DNA of 64,000 bases, taken from the NCBI GenBank assembly GCA_021813745.1, contig JAKAJO010000070.1, forward strand, positions 52,842 to 116,841, written 5' to 3'. Made by a program: the position numbers and the translations under genes. Source of the DNA: Acidobacteriota bacterium. Lineage in GTDB: Bacteria > Acidobacteriota > Terriglobia > Terriglobales > Acidobacteriaceae. Below the pieces are notes generated by a model that ran no database searches, was not told where the DNA came from, and was given only the letters and a program-made list of their open reading frames with translations. Positions 8,848-17,018 of the stretch are shown here, piece after piece; the stretch's first letter is position 1; every line of letters begins with the position of its first letter.

Positions 8848-9627
8848 CTATTTGACAGGGTCAGGCCACGCGCCGTTGTAATTCATGAATCCATTTCGCA
8901 GATCAATAAACTTGCTTTTCCACTGATCGAGTTTTGCGTCCCCGAGTGTCCCGGCTTGCTCATGCTCGCCTTCCAAAGTGCTCAGACCATTTTGAAATTG
9001 GGCGAACCAGCCGCTTGAATGCCATGTACGATCGGAGACGGTTGATTGGGTATCCTTCAAGGCTATCCGGCTCCTCAATTCATTGGCTAAATCGGAAATC
9101 TGCCTATAGACTGCCTGAGTGTCGCGTTGGGTATAGCTCGGCCCCAGATCGTGTGCCTCCAGGTCCGCAATAAACACGGTAACGCAGTCGGTCAACTGTC
9201 CAATGTCTTGAACAAATGCCTCTGTTCCATAGGCATGATCCATCGGTCTCCTGAGAGATTCTTTCATCGCGTCGATTTGTCGTTGGGTCCTTGTCTTAGC
9301 AGGTGTGACAGAAGGTGCCGGATGATTTTGAGCCGCAACATGATTCGCAACTTGTCGCGCATCGCCCATATCCCTCTTGAGATCAGCATCAACTTGCTGG
9401 GCTTGTTTTAGATTGTCTTGGAGTGAGGACGTGAGTTGCCCCTTTTGACTCTCCCACCAACTCCGCGCCTCGTGCCGAATAAGCGGCCCTGCTGAAAGAC
9501 CCAAAAAGGTGGCAGCACCGAGCAATCCACTCGTCAACCATATCAAGACTTTCACGCGCAGAAAAAAGTCATCGACTTTCTTCTCAAGACCCGCCACTCG
9601 GGTCTCCAATTCATCCAACTTCGCCAT
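8848..9627 (-). CDS. Membrane-anchored coiled-coil protein inside the R-M operon
   Basis: A 259-residue protein of no family I recognise. Residues 1-22 form a heptad-like coiled coil (L-D-E-L-E-T-R-V-A-G-L-E-K-K-V), residues 25-48 a hydrophobic membrane helix, and the rest is polar and helical with a second predicted coiled-coil stretch around 60-95. The start at 9627 has an AGGATGTGG ribosome binding site. It lies between mod (ends 9659) and res (starts 8821) with gaps of about 30 bases, so it is co-transcribed with them. A one-helix anchor could tether something at the inner membrane. A link to the R-M function is suggested only by position. Confidence 0.65.
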   Translation of the reverse strand: MAKLDELETRVAGLEKKVDDFFLRVKVLIWLTSGLLGAATFLGLSAGPLIRHEARSWWESQKGQLTSSLQDNLKQAQQVDADLKRDMGDARQVANHVAAQNHPAPSVTPAKTRTQRQIDAMKESLRRPMDHAYGTEAFVQDIGQLTDCVTVFIADLEAHDLGPSYTQRDTQAVYRQISDLANELRSRIALKDTQSTVSDRTWHSSGWFAQFQNGLSTLEGEHEQAGTLGDAKLDQWKSKFIDLRNGFMNYNGAWPDPVK

Positions 9628-9658
9628 TCCACATCCTCATGTTATGGAATCACAGGAT

Positions 9659-12523
9659 TCATTTCCCCAACTGATTTTTGGCGTCGCTTACCTTCTTCGT
9701 CACCATCAATTCATTGCCCCGGTCGTCGATCACTTTCACGGCAATCTCGCCGTGGCCGTTGGGCTCAAAGGGCGCGCTTACCGTTCCAGCCAGATGGTCC
9801 CATACCGTGGCCTCATAGTCGGCCTTGAGTGCCTTCTTTAGCCCTTCCCATGCGCTGGTGCGCGGAAAGAATGCCTGCGACACGTGGAAGCACAGACCGT
9901 TGTAATCGGCGTCAAGGAACCAGGCGGGCACATCGTCGCCCTTCTGGTGGCTGGACTCCATCGTCGCCGGGTCGAACACGTCCAGCCCCAGCAGCTCCAC
10001 CTCATACTTGCCGTCGGCGCGCTTGCGCAGCTCTACCTCCGGCAAACCGCACACCGAGAAAATCTGGCTTGAGCGCATGTTCTTGAGCAGATCGCCCATC
10101 AGCACATCCGGCGTCATCTGCACATAGGTGGCGCGAATCTCCATCACATGCTCGCACTGCTCCACAAGCTGGCGCGCGTTCGGATGGATGGCAAAGCCAA
10201 TGACGTACAGGTGCGTGTAGTTTTTCGCGTGGGCTTCGCGGGCGGCCTCATACACCAGCTTCTCGCTCACCGCGCCATTCTCCGGGCCAAAGACAAAAGC
10301 CACGGGCCGCTTGCTCAACCCGCCCAGTAAAGCGCCGCTTGCTTCCAGTGCCTCCTGTGCTGCATCAACCAGCGTCGCATCCTGGCCCTCGGCAGTCGCC
10401 GCCACCAGCGCCTCAGCTTGCAGGCTCAGGCTCCTGGCGGGCTTGCGAATGTTCGTCAGTTCCACGGTGCGGTTACCCGGCAGACGCAGCAGAGGAGAGC
10501 GGCGCAGAATCTCCATCATCCGGTCCGTGAAACTCTCCGGTGTCTCCTCGTGCGCTGCCTGCACATTTTCTGCGTCGGGATGTTGGTTCAGGCCCTCCAG
10601 GTCGGCGGGCGTCGGAATTGTGGCTTCCACGCAGAATGGTCCGGTCACCCGGGTTGTTTTGTCGTCTCTCTCCGGGCGGTCTACCAGAATCTCTTCGTCC
10701 GGCGGCTCATTGTTGGCGATGGACTTGAGCGTGACGTGGGGCACGATGCCGCCCGCCTCTTCGCCCTTCTTGTTCTGCCTGCGCCGGTAGATGAATCCGC
10801 CCGCCGGGCCGCGTGTCTCATCTACCAGCGAGTACCAAGGAAAGGTTGCGGTAAGCAGCCGTTGCCGTGCCAGGGCCAGCGGAACGCGGCTGGTGTCGAT
10901 GGTGATCCAGCGTCGTCCCCACTGCTCGGCTACATAAGCCGTTGTGCCAGAGCCGCAAGTAGGATCAAGCACCAGATCGCCGGGGTCGGTAGTCATTAAC
11001 AAGCAACGTGCCAATACCTTTGCCGATGTCTGGACCGCATACATCTTGGGGTCGGCGAAGCCTGCAATCACTGTATCTTCCCAGAGATTGTTGACTGCCT
11101 GAACGGGGAAGTCGTCAAGGAACCGGACATAAGACAGCGTGTCGCCGATAAGGATTAGTCTCTTCTCGCGCTTGAGCTGGACCATTCCGGTCTCCCCGGT
11201 CTTCCAAACGCCCTTTGGTGGGCGGAAAGTCCGCCCTTCAAATTCCACCTCATAACGCGTCTTATCGACGCCTGTTTGAGAGGTAAGGTTGTCCGCCCGA
11301 AATATTCTGGCACCATCCGGGATGCTTTCCGGGTCGGATCGCTCTTCGAGTGTCATCTTGCGGCGAGTACCATCCGATAATTGAAGCCAAACATAGGCCC
11401 CAAGGTCGCTCCCATTCGATGCCTTCGGGTTGTAAAGTCGGTTGTATCTAACCTGCGCATGATCTTTTGAATACCAAAGAAGGAAGTCAGAAACTGAGGG
11501 TAAAACATCAGTGCCCCCTGAAGGACTTCCCGCGCTTGATGTCTTCTTGAATGAGATTACGGAGAGCGAATTTTCCGAGCCAAACACCTCATCCAAGATT
11601 TCCCGGACATGGTGTAGGTTTTCATTGCTAATCTGCACAAACACACTTCCACTCGGGGAGAGCAGTTCCCGTGCCACCAGGAGCCGGTCCCGCAGATAAG
11701 TCAGATACGAGTGCAAGCCCAACTCCCATGTATCGCGATAGGCTTGCACCATCTCCGGCTCGCGGGTCATATCCTCGTCGTCGTTGTGCTTCACATCCCG
11801 CGCACGTACAAACGGCTGGAAGTTGGAACCAAACTTCACCCCATACGGCGGGTCGATGTAGATCATCTGCACCTGCCCGCGCATTCCCTCGTACTCCACC
11901 AGCGAGTTCATCACTGCCAGCGAGTCACCCAGGATCATGCGGTTCACCCAGCGGTCCCGGTGCTCATAGGCGCGCAGTGATTGCTCCACGATGGAATGGC
12001 GCGGATCGCCGAAGAGGTCAAGCTGCGCATCCACGCCCTCGCGCTTGTGCCCCTTTAGCGTTTCTAGAATCGCCTTCGTAGAAAGCCGCTCATGGATGAA
12101 CAGGGGCAGCGTGGGCACGTCGAAGCTGAGTCGCTCGGCCTTTCCTGCCCAGTTGAGGAATGGCCGCTCAATGGCCTTCAGTTGCGCTATAGCGTCCTCC
12201 AGCCCTCGCACAGTAGCCAGAGCCTTACCGTCCGCACCGACGAAGCGCTGAGGCTCTTTATAACGATGCGGCGCGGGCAGCTTGGCCGCCTCTTCAATCC
12301 GCGCCAGCAGCCACTCGCCCAGCCCTCGGCTGCCGTTGCCTTCATCCCAACTCAGCGCCGGGTCCAGAGACGTGTCGTAGCGGTACGTCTTCGGCGGCTT
12401 GCGCTTCTTGAATTGCGCCTGCGTGCCCACGTCGGGCCGCATAGGGCTGTCGGCTGTCTTGTGCTCGTAGTTGTCCGCCACCTGGGACTGGGCCGGGCGG
12501 CCTGCCTTCTTCTTGGGAGCCAT
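9659..12523 (-). CDS. Type III-like site-specific DNA N6-adenine methyltransferase (Mod)
   Basis: A 954-residue adenine-N6 methyltransferase that should protect host DNA and supply target recognition for the restriction subunit. The catalytic motif IV D-P-P-Y lies at residues 224-227 and the S-adenosylmethionine-binding motif D-P-T-C-G-S-G lies much later, around residue 525. This order defines the beta class, as in type III Mod proteins. The region between them should hold the target-recognition domain. The C-terminal third is large for Mod, containing H-L-Y-V-I-G-F-A-I-H and L-G-L-D-V-F-D-P. The N-terminus is Lys-rich (M-A-P-K-K-K-A-G-R-P). It is the first clear gene of the operon mod - coiled-coil gene - res - small gene, all on the minus strand. 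Confidence 0.9.
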   Translation of the reverse strand: MAPKKKAGRPAQSQVADNYEHKTADSPMRPDVGTQAQFKKRKPPKTYRYDTSLDPALSWDEGNGSRGLGEWLLARIEEAAKLPAPHRYKEPQRFVGADGKALATVRGLEDAIAQLKAIERPFLNWAGKAERLSFDVPTLPLFIHERLSTKAILETLKGHKREGVDAQLDLFGDPRHSIVEQSLRAYEHRDRWVNRMILGDSLAVMNSLVEYEGMRGQVQMIYIDPPYGVKFGSNFQPFVRARDVKHNDDEDMTREPEMVQAYRDTWELGLHSYLTYLRDRLLVARELLSPSGSVFVQISNENLHHVREILDEVFGSENSLSVISFKKTSSAGSPSGGTDVLPSVSDFLLWYSKDHAQVRYNRLYNPKASNGSDLGAYVWLQLSDGTRRKMTLEERSDPESIPDGARIFRADNLTSQTGVDKTRYEVEFEGRTFRPPKGVWKTGETGMVQLKREKRLILIGDTLSYVRFLDDFPVQAVNNLWEDTVIAGFADPKMYAVQTSAKVLARCLLMTTDPGDLVLDPTCGSGTTAYVAEQWGRRWITIDTSRVPLALARQRLLTATFPWYSLVDETRGPAGGFIYRRRQNKKGEEAGGIVPHVTLKSIANNEPPDEEILVDRPERDDKTTRVTGPFCVEATIPTPADLEGLNQHPDAENVQAAHEETPESFTDRMMEILRRSPLLRLPGNRTVELTNIRKPARSLSLQAEALVAATAEGQDATLVDAAQEALEASGALLGGLSKRPVAFVFGPENGAVSEKLVYEAAREAHAKNYTHLYVIGFAIHPNARQLVEQCEHVMEIRATYVQMTPDVLMGDLLKNMRSSQIFSVCGLPEVELRKRADGKYEVELLGLDVFDPATMESSHQKGDDVPAWFLDADYNGLCFHVSQAFFPRTSAWEGLKKALKADYEATVWDHLAGTVSAPFEPNGHGEIAVKVIDDRGNELMVTKKVSDAKNQLGK

Positions 12524-12666
12524 TGAGTCCGCTGCCTCTTTTGGATGGGCTGGGATGGGTCTTTCTTCTGCACACTCAGCCTAGCACTCGCAGCAGCGGG
12601 AAAGAGCACACCGGTGACTGGGGTAACTAGGCATGCAATAAGCCGCAGTTTGCGCCGCTGCTCAGC

Positions 12667-13413
12667 CTACTTATCAGTGGGCACGGAAGGAAGATCAGTG
12701 CAAAGCCACTTGAAGGCTTCTTCGTGGTGCTCCTTTAGGTAGACGTAAGTTGGGTCCTTGGTTTGGGTGCGTAAGAAAACAGTCTTCAGCTCTTGCGGGG
12801 TCTTCACATTGCGCAGTTCCTTCCAGCGCAGGGGGAACTTGCGTCTCAAATGGTCACGCCATGCCTGGGGTTGAAGCGGATTCGTTTTGGGGTGTTTGGT
12901 GCATATGTCGAGCGAGCGCTTCCAACTCAGCTCGGGCAGGCCAGCCATTGCGCCAGCAAGGTTCCTCGGGTTGCCACGATAGTACGGGCTCTTCAGAAAT
13001 TCCCATAGCTGTTCTGCAAACTCCTCCGTGTTGTTGTGAAAAGGGGGCATGAAGAGACGGGGGAATCTCCTTTTCGTCCCGTTGATTGCAGCAAGGGCAT
13101 TATCTGCGTTCTTTGCGCGGCGCAGTTCCTGGGAAAGCTGCGGCCAATCCTGCTCGATCCAATACGCCAGTTGACCTCTACGTTCTAGAACCACTGCTGA
13201 TTCCAGCAGAGGTTTTCTTCCCCTTTGCTTTTTCGCGGGGGCAGGCTCCACCCGTTGAAAGCCAACCGTGACTTCTTGCGGCCCCAGGTGGGTGATGAAT
13301 GCGTGCCCCTCCAGCTGCTCAAGACGACGGTTGATCTCCGCAAGCGCCTTTTCGAACTCGTCTCGTGAAATTGCCGACTTAGAATTCCGCGCTTTCGTGG
13401 GCTTCTTCCTCAT
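12667..13413 (-). CDS. Unknown protein upstream of mod
   Basis: A 248-residue soluble protein that I do not recognise. Residues 15-40 form a short coiled coil (F-E-K-A-L-A-E-I-N-R-R-L-E-Q-L-E) followed by a Pro/Lys-rich linker (P-A-P-A-K-K-Q-R-G-R-K-P). The remainder is helical with many Trp and Arg residues. It ends 144 bases before the mod start on the same strand, so it may be the first gene of the R-M operon or an independent unit. The basic linker suggests nucleic-acid contact, but no catalytic motif is visible. Confidence 0.6.
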   Translation of the reverse strand: MRKKPTKARNSKSAISRDEFEKALAEINRRLEQLEGHAFITHLGPQEVTVGFQRVEPAPAKKQRGRKPLLESAVVLERRGQLAYWIEQDWPQLSQELRRAKNADNALAAINGTKRRFPRLFMPPFHNNTEEFAEQLWEFLKSPYYRGNPRNLAGAMAGLPELSWKRSLDICTKHPKTNPLQPQAWRDHLRRKFPLRWKELRNVKTPQELKTVFLRTQTKDPTYVYLKEHHEEAFKWLCTDLPSVPTDK

Positions 13414-13517
13414 AATTCGCGCCAGAATACTGCCCCTGCCTCATATGTGGAAAATGGCTGTCTGCCTTGTGTCCTTATGTGTCTAGAAATCAATGGATTA
13501 CGGGTTAGGATTTGGCT

Positions 13518-13781
13518 ATGAAGAAGGACGCAGCCAAGCATCAATGCCCCCTATGTGGAAGGAGACAATGTACGATTCCGAGCCCCCTTCTCAATCCGCA
13601 TGAATTACAACGCGCGGAGTCAACCATAACCGGCTTCTCGGCTGGGTATGACTTCGACTTGACCCTGAGCGAATCCGACTTGGAAGTGCTCGTCGATTTC
13701 TTCCTGACGCTTGACCGATGGGATCGCGAGAACCGCGCCGAGGCACTCCGCGAAGCGCAACAGCCTAAGCAGGGCACATAA
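13518..13781 (+). CDS. Small protein with N-terminal CxxC zinc-ribbon-like motif
   Basis: An 87-residue protein starting at the ATG at 13518, preceded by AGGA. Residues C-P-L-C-G-R-R-Q-C near the N-terminus resemble half of a zinc ribbon. The rest is acidic and helical (S-E-S-D-L-E-V-L-V-D-F-F-L-T-L-D). It is divergent from the R-M genes and upstream of the replication initiator. Function unknown; small zinc-ribbon proteins in mobile islands are often regulators. Confidence 0.5.
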   Translation: MKKDAAKHQCPLCGRRQCTIPSPLLNPHELQRAESTITGFSAGYDFDLTLSESDLEVLVDFFLTLDRWDRENRAEALREAQQPKQGT

Positions 13782-13971
13782 GCGTATGTGTACTCCGGAA
13801 TTTTACGGTGCGATGGATTGCAGGTTTGCAGGATGCGGCGCACAGCAGTGCGGGCAACGGTTGCTGGGGAGCTCCGTCCCGCGACTTAGACGGCACGTTG
13901 CGTCCTGTGAAACGGCGGGTGGGGGGCACATTCCCCTGCCTGCCGGTAAGGATGAAAAGCTCCCCCGGGGT

Positions 13972-13988
13972 GTGGGGCAGAGCCCCAC
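13972..13988. terminator. Short GC-rich hairpin upstream of rep
   Basis: gtggggc and gccccac form a 7-bp stem with a 3-base loop. It lies in the 290-base gap before the replication initiator gene. No T-run follows, so it may be a DNA hairpin connected with replication rather than a classical terminator. Confidence 0.3.
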
Positions 13989-14073
13989 GAACGGGGCGCG
14001 CGCAGTGCGCCTTCTTTACTTAGTTCACCGTAGTACAGAGCAATCGTAACAACCACGAAAGGAGCCAATTGGA

Positions 14074-14961
14074 ATGCAGCGCACAGGGAACCGCAATCAG
14101 AACTCCGGCAAGAAGACAAACACATCGTCCAAGCTCACATCGCTCCGCACCAAGCGCCCTCGATTCTGCGGCGTTTGGACCCTGCAGGGCAGGGCACGGT
14201 GCCCGCACGCGGCACCGGCCCCTAGAAGGCACGCTATAGTGCCGTCCAGGCGGTTTCTGCGCCTGCGCTGCAGGTGTTGGGCATGTTCCATCTGCGGCCC
14301 CCGGAAGGCAAACAAGTATCGCGGCCAGATTCTTCGTGCCGTCACCCGTCACAAGCTGACACGCATGCTCACGCTGACATTGGACGTGCGCAAGTTCGCG
14401 ACAAGAGAACAGCAGGAAATTTTCTTCGCACATTTGGAGACACAGAAGGCCCTGGGCACAGCCTGCCAATGTGCGACCTGTACCCACCTTCAAGCCGCTT
14501 CCGTTGCATACATTCGTGGCTGCTGGAACAAACTCCGCGTCTCCCTGATCCGGCGCTTTGGCGTCGCACCCAAGTACGTTGCGGTTCTGGAGTTCCAACA
14601 GTTCACGGGCATGGCACATCTCCACATCGTGATTGACCGCTTTATTCCTCAAGCCTGGGCCAAGGAAGCGTGGCAGGCGGTGGGCGGTGGGCAGCATGTG
14701 GACATACGGCACGCCGATGCACATCGCATCGCCCCATACCTGGCAAAGTACCTATCCAAGGAAATGCTCTTGAGCGGACCTCCCGGTATGCGCCGGGTGA
14801 CCACATCCCGCTCGATCAAACTCAACGAAAAGAAGCGTTCGGATTACTCCTGGGAAGTGTGCCGGGCGTCCATCGACCGCGTGTACGTCTTCTTTAGTGA
14901 CATAGCAACAGAGGCGGTTCACAGCGATGGGGAACTGGAATCATTCGCCATTCGCGAGTGA
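14074..14961 (+). CDS. HUH-type rolling-circle replication initiator-like protein
   Basis: A 295-residue protein that looks like an HUH endonuclease of the rolling-circle Rep kind. Visible features are a Cys-rich N-terminal segment (C-R-C-W-A-C-S-I-C-G), a hydrophobic strand M-L-T-L-T-L-D (motif I position), the metal-binding motif M-A-H-L-H-I-V-I-D (motif II, H-L-H), and a Tyr/Lys motif Y-L-A-K-Y-L-S-K (motif III). Such proteins nick one strand at a double-strand origin. The ATG at 14074 has an AAAGGAG site. Perfect palindromes immediately downstream could be that origin. It lies in an island with excisionase and integrase, suggesting that the excised circle can replicate. Identification is by motif only. 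Confidence 0.7.
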   Translation: MQRTGNRNQNSGKKTNTSSKLTSLRTKRPRFCGVWTLQGRARCPHAAPAPRRHAIVPSRRFLRLRCRCWACSICGPRKANKYRGQILRAVTRHKLTRMLTLTLDVRKFATREQQEIFFAHLETQKALGTACQCATCTHLQAASVAYIRGCWNKLRVSLIRRFGVAPKYVAVLEFQQFTGMAHLHIVIDRFIPQAWAKEAWQAVGGGQHVDIRHADAHRIAPYLAKYLSKEMLLSGPPGMRRVTTSRSIKLNEKKRSDYSWEVCRASIDRVYVFFSDIATEAVHSDGELESFAIRE

Positions 14962-15034
14962 CGTGCATGCACGTACGTATGTGCCACGTGCCGGGGCACA
15001 CCTTGGGGTAAGGGGATGTGCGGCACGTGGCACA
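14961..15034. repeat. Palindrome cluster next to rep, candidate replication origin
   Basis: Two elements are visible. acgtgcatgcacgt at 14961-14974 is a perfect 14-bp palindrome. tgtgccacgtgccg at 14980-14993 pairs perfectly with cggcacgtggcaca at 15021-15034, giving a 14-bp inverted repeat around a 27-base loop. The cluster starts at the rep stop codon and lies ahead of the excisionase-like gene, so it could be the Rep nicking origin or an operator. The structure is seen; the role is inferred. Confidence 0.6.
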
Positions 15035-15156
15035 AGCACATGCACATTACCCGGTACCGTGCTGCACGTATGCAGAGAACGTGGGGCACATCTAGCGGGA
15101 TTCAAGAGCGGCGTGCGCGGCACGTCGATGGCTTTTCGATCACACGTGGGGTAGGT

Positions 15157-15402
15157 ATGGCATCGAATCAACGGGACCGCGAATTGATGGCACCTGGGGA
15201 GTTCGAGTTTGAACATCTCTTATCGGCAGAAGAAGCGGCTGCGCATCTCAGAATTCACACCAAGACTCTTCAGAAGTTCGCCCGCGCAGGTCTGGTTCCC
15301 TGTGTTCGGATGGGCAAGTACTGGCGGTTTCGCCTGTCAGCGCTTGACGTCTGGGTACGGGCACAAGAGAATCGTTGCAGCCAGCCGTTTTGCGTGAAGT
15401 GA
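15157..15402 (+). CDS. Excisionase-family helix-turn-helix protein
   Basis: An 81-residue DNA-binding protein. The core L-S-A-E-E-A-A-A-H-L-R-I-H-T-K-T-L-Q-K-F is the winged-helix/MerR-like fold of the excisionase (HTH_17) family, followed by V-R-M-G-K-Y-W-R-F-R, the wing that ends in the family's typical W-R-F/I. The start at 15157 follows GGGGTAGG; a second Met ten codons in is possible. It ends 13 bases before the integrase start, so the two are translated from one message. It probably acts as the recombination directionality factor that favours excision of the island, or as a repressor. Confidence 0.8.
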   Translation: MASNQRDRELMAPGEFEFEHLLSAEEAAAHLRIHTKTLQKFARAGLVPCVRMGKYWRFRLSALDVWVRAQENRCSQPFCVK

Positions 15403-15415
15403 TAGGGAGACCACC

Positions 15416-16612
15416 TTGAAATTCACGCGTAATCGGTACCAACAAGGAAGTCTGCGAAAAGTGCGCCGCCAATCTGGAGCAGAGGTTTGGGAATATAGGT
15501 ATCGCAATCATGCGGAGCCGGGAAGCCCCATGCGCCAGATGACGCTCAGCGCTATTGAGTATCCCACCAAAGCAAAAGCACTCCTCCGCCTGCAGGAGGA
15601 CGTGCTCCGTATCAACGATCCGAAAGCCTTCCGGGCACACAACAAGCCGACCTTTGGATTGGTCATTGACCAATTTTCGAAGGAGGAGCGCTTGGAGGAG
15701 ATAGTCAAGCAGCCCCCCGGGGTCGCCACGTTCACAGATGGCTTCTCCTGGAGCACCGCAGCCGGGTACCGGAGCTATCTAAAGGAGCACATTCGCCCCA
15801 AGTGGGGAGACGTGCCCCTCGCCGATATAAAAGCACTCGGCATTCTCGAATGGGTAAAGTCCTTGCCCTTGTCGCCGAAAACACGTGCTCATGTCAGAGC
15901 CCTCATGCACCTATTGTTCGAGCGGGCCATGCTGTGGGAACTGATGGAACCTCAGCGAAACCCCGTTGAACTGGTCAAGCTGAGGGGCACAAGCAGGCGG
16001 CTAAAGAAGCCGCAGATACTTAGTCCTGAGCAGGCACAGGCCTTGGTTTCCAAGCTGCGCGAGCCATACCGGACGATGGTGATTGTCGCCATGTGCACCG
16101 GAATGAGGGTGTCAGAAGTCTTGGCCCTTCGTTGGGAGCATATCGACTTCGAGGCCGGGGTGATGCTGGTTCAACAGGGCGTCGTCAACGGACGCATCGG
16201 CAAAGTGAAGACCGAAGCATCCAACGATTACATCCCCCTTGATCCCACGTTCGCTCAAATCCTGCTCGATTGGAAAAGGGACCACTCGACCGGGCTTGTC
16301 TTCCCTTCCCCATTCACGGGCGGCTGCTACTATGCAGGCGTCATTCAGCAACAGATCCTCAAGCCCGCTTTCGAGAAAATCGGCGTCTCGGGTGCAGGGC
16401 TCGGGTGGCACGTCTTCAGGCACACGTATCGTTCTCTCTTGGATGAAACGGGTGCTCCGGTCGGTGTACAGCAAAAGCTGATGCGGCACAGCAACGTCGC
16501 AACCACGATGAACGTGTACGGCAGCGCGAGTTCGAAGGCCCGGCAACAGGCAAATTCGAAGGTCGTGCAAATGGTGATTGCGAAAGAAATGCCCCAGTCA
16601 GTGGCGGTTTAA
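15416..16612 (+). CDS. int: Tyrosine-recombinase integrase of the tRNA-Lys island
   Basis: A 398-residue phage-type integrase. An N-terminal SAM-like core-binding domain (about residues 75-180) is followed by the catalytic domain with all active residues present: R231 in T-G-M-R-V-S-E-V-L, a Lys in V-K-T-E-A-S near 266, H332 and R335 in H-V-F-R-H, H358 in L-M-R-H-S-N, and Y368 in M-N-V-Y-G. It appears intact. The start is a TTG at 15416 with an AGGGAGA site seven bases upstream. It ends 60 bases before the right tRNA-half repeat, the standard position for an integrase that uses that sequence as its crossover site. Confidence 0.93.
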   Translation: MKFTRNRYQQGSLRKVRRQSGAEVWEYRYRNHAEPGSPMRQMTLSAIEYPTKAKALLRLQEDVLRINDPKAFRAHNKPTFGLVIDQFSKEERLEEIVKQPPGVATFTDGFSWSTAAGYRSYLKEHIRPKWGDVPLADIKALGILEWVKSLPLSPKTRAHVRALMHLLFERAMLWELMEPQRNPVELVKLRGTSRRLKKPQILSPEQAQALVSKLREPYRTMVIVAMCTGMRVSEVLALRWEHIDFEAGVMLVQQGVVNGRIGKVKTEASNDYIPLDPTFAQILLDWKRDHSTGLVFPSPFTGGCYYAGVIQQQILKPAFEKIGVSGAGLGWHVFRHTYRSLLDETGAPVGVQQKLMRHSNVATTMNVYGSASSKARQQANSKVVQMVIAKEMPQSVAV

Positions 16613-16618
16613 CCGAAT

Positions 16619-16637
16619 GTGGGGTTGCGTGGGGTTG
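16619..16637. repeat. Right arm repeats: two GTGGGGTTG 9-mers
   Basis: GTGGGGTTG occurs at 16619-16627 and 16629-16637, just after the integrase stop and 36 bases before the right tRNA-half repeat. It recurs at 5055-5063 with a one-base variant at 5044-5052, inside the left end. The arrangement fits integrase arm-type binding sites. Confidence 0.5.
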
Positions 16638-16672
16638 GGTATTTCGACCGTGTTCTCTAAGTTGTTGATTCT

Positions 16673-16718
16673 ATGGTGGACGCGGTAGGAATCGAACCTA
16701 CAACCTGTCGGTTAAGAG
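16673..16718 (-). repeat. Right att repeat: 3' half of tRNA-Lys(CTT)
   Basis: Identical over 46 bp to 4903-4948. Read on the minus strand it carries the anticodon loop with CTT, the T arm and acceptor 3' strand with ACCA. The sequence to its right does not contain a D arm or a matching acceptor 5' strand, so this copy is not a working tRNA either. It forms the right end of the integrated island, beside the integrase. Confidence 0.85.
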
Positions 16719-17018
16719 TTAAGGTCTTGCCATTTTCAGCATTGCTCAGCATTGATATATATTGCTTATATTGAGCAGCTTGCAAGAAGTTGTTGCCACA
16801 CCTAAATTGTGGGAACTACCCACAATTGCCCATCTTTTTGAAGCAGTCTACCCACAAAAGTCCCCACAGTGTTTTGAGGTGAACCCCTTCATTGAGACAG
16901 TTTTCTAGCGATTTCTCTGGCCTTCGCGCCTCCGCCAGCGTCGCGTGTGCAAGGTAAATGCGCACCGACATGGAGGACCAACGCAGCGGCAAGGATGGGG
17001 CATCATTCGCCAGCCGTT
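16719..17018. other. Non-coding stretch right of the island
   Basis: About 300 bases with no supported gene. An AT-rich segment at roughly 16740-16785 repeats gctcagcat/attgagc-like pieces around atatatatt. A minus-strand frame at 16816-17037 has no ribosome binding site and no recognisable domain. Confidence 0.45.
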
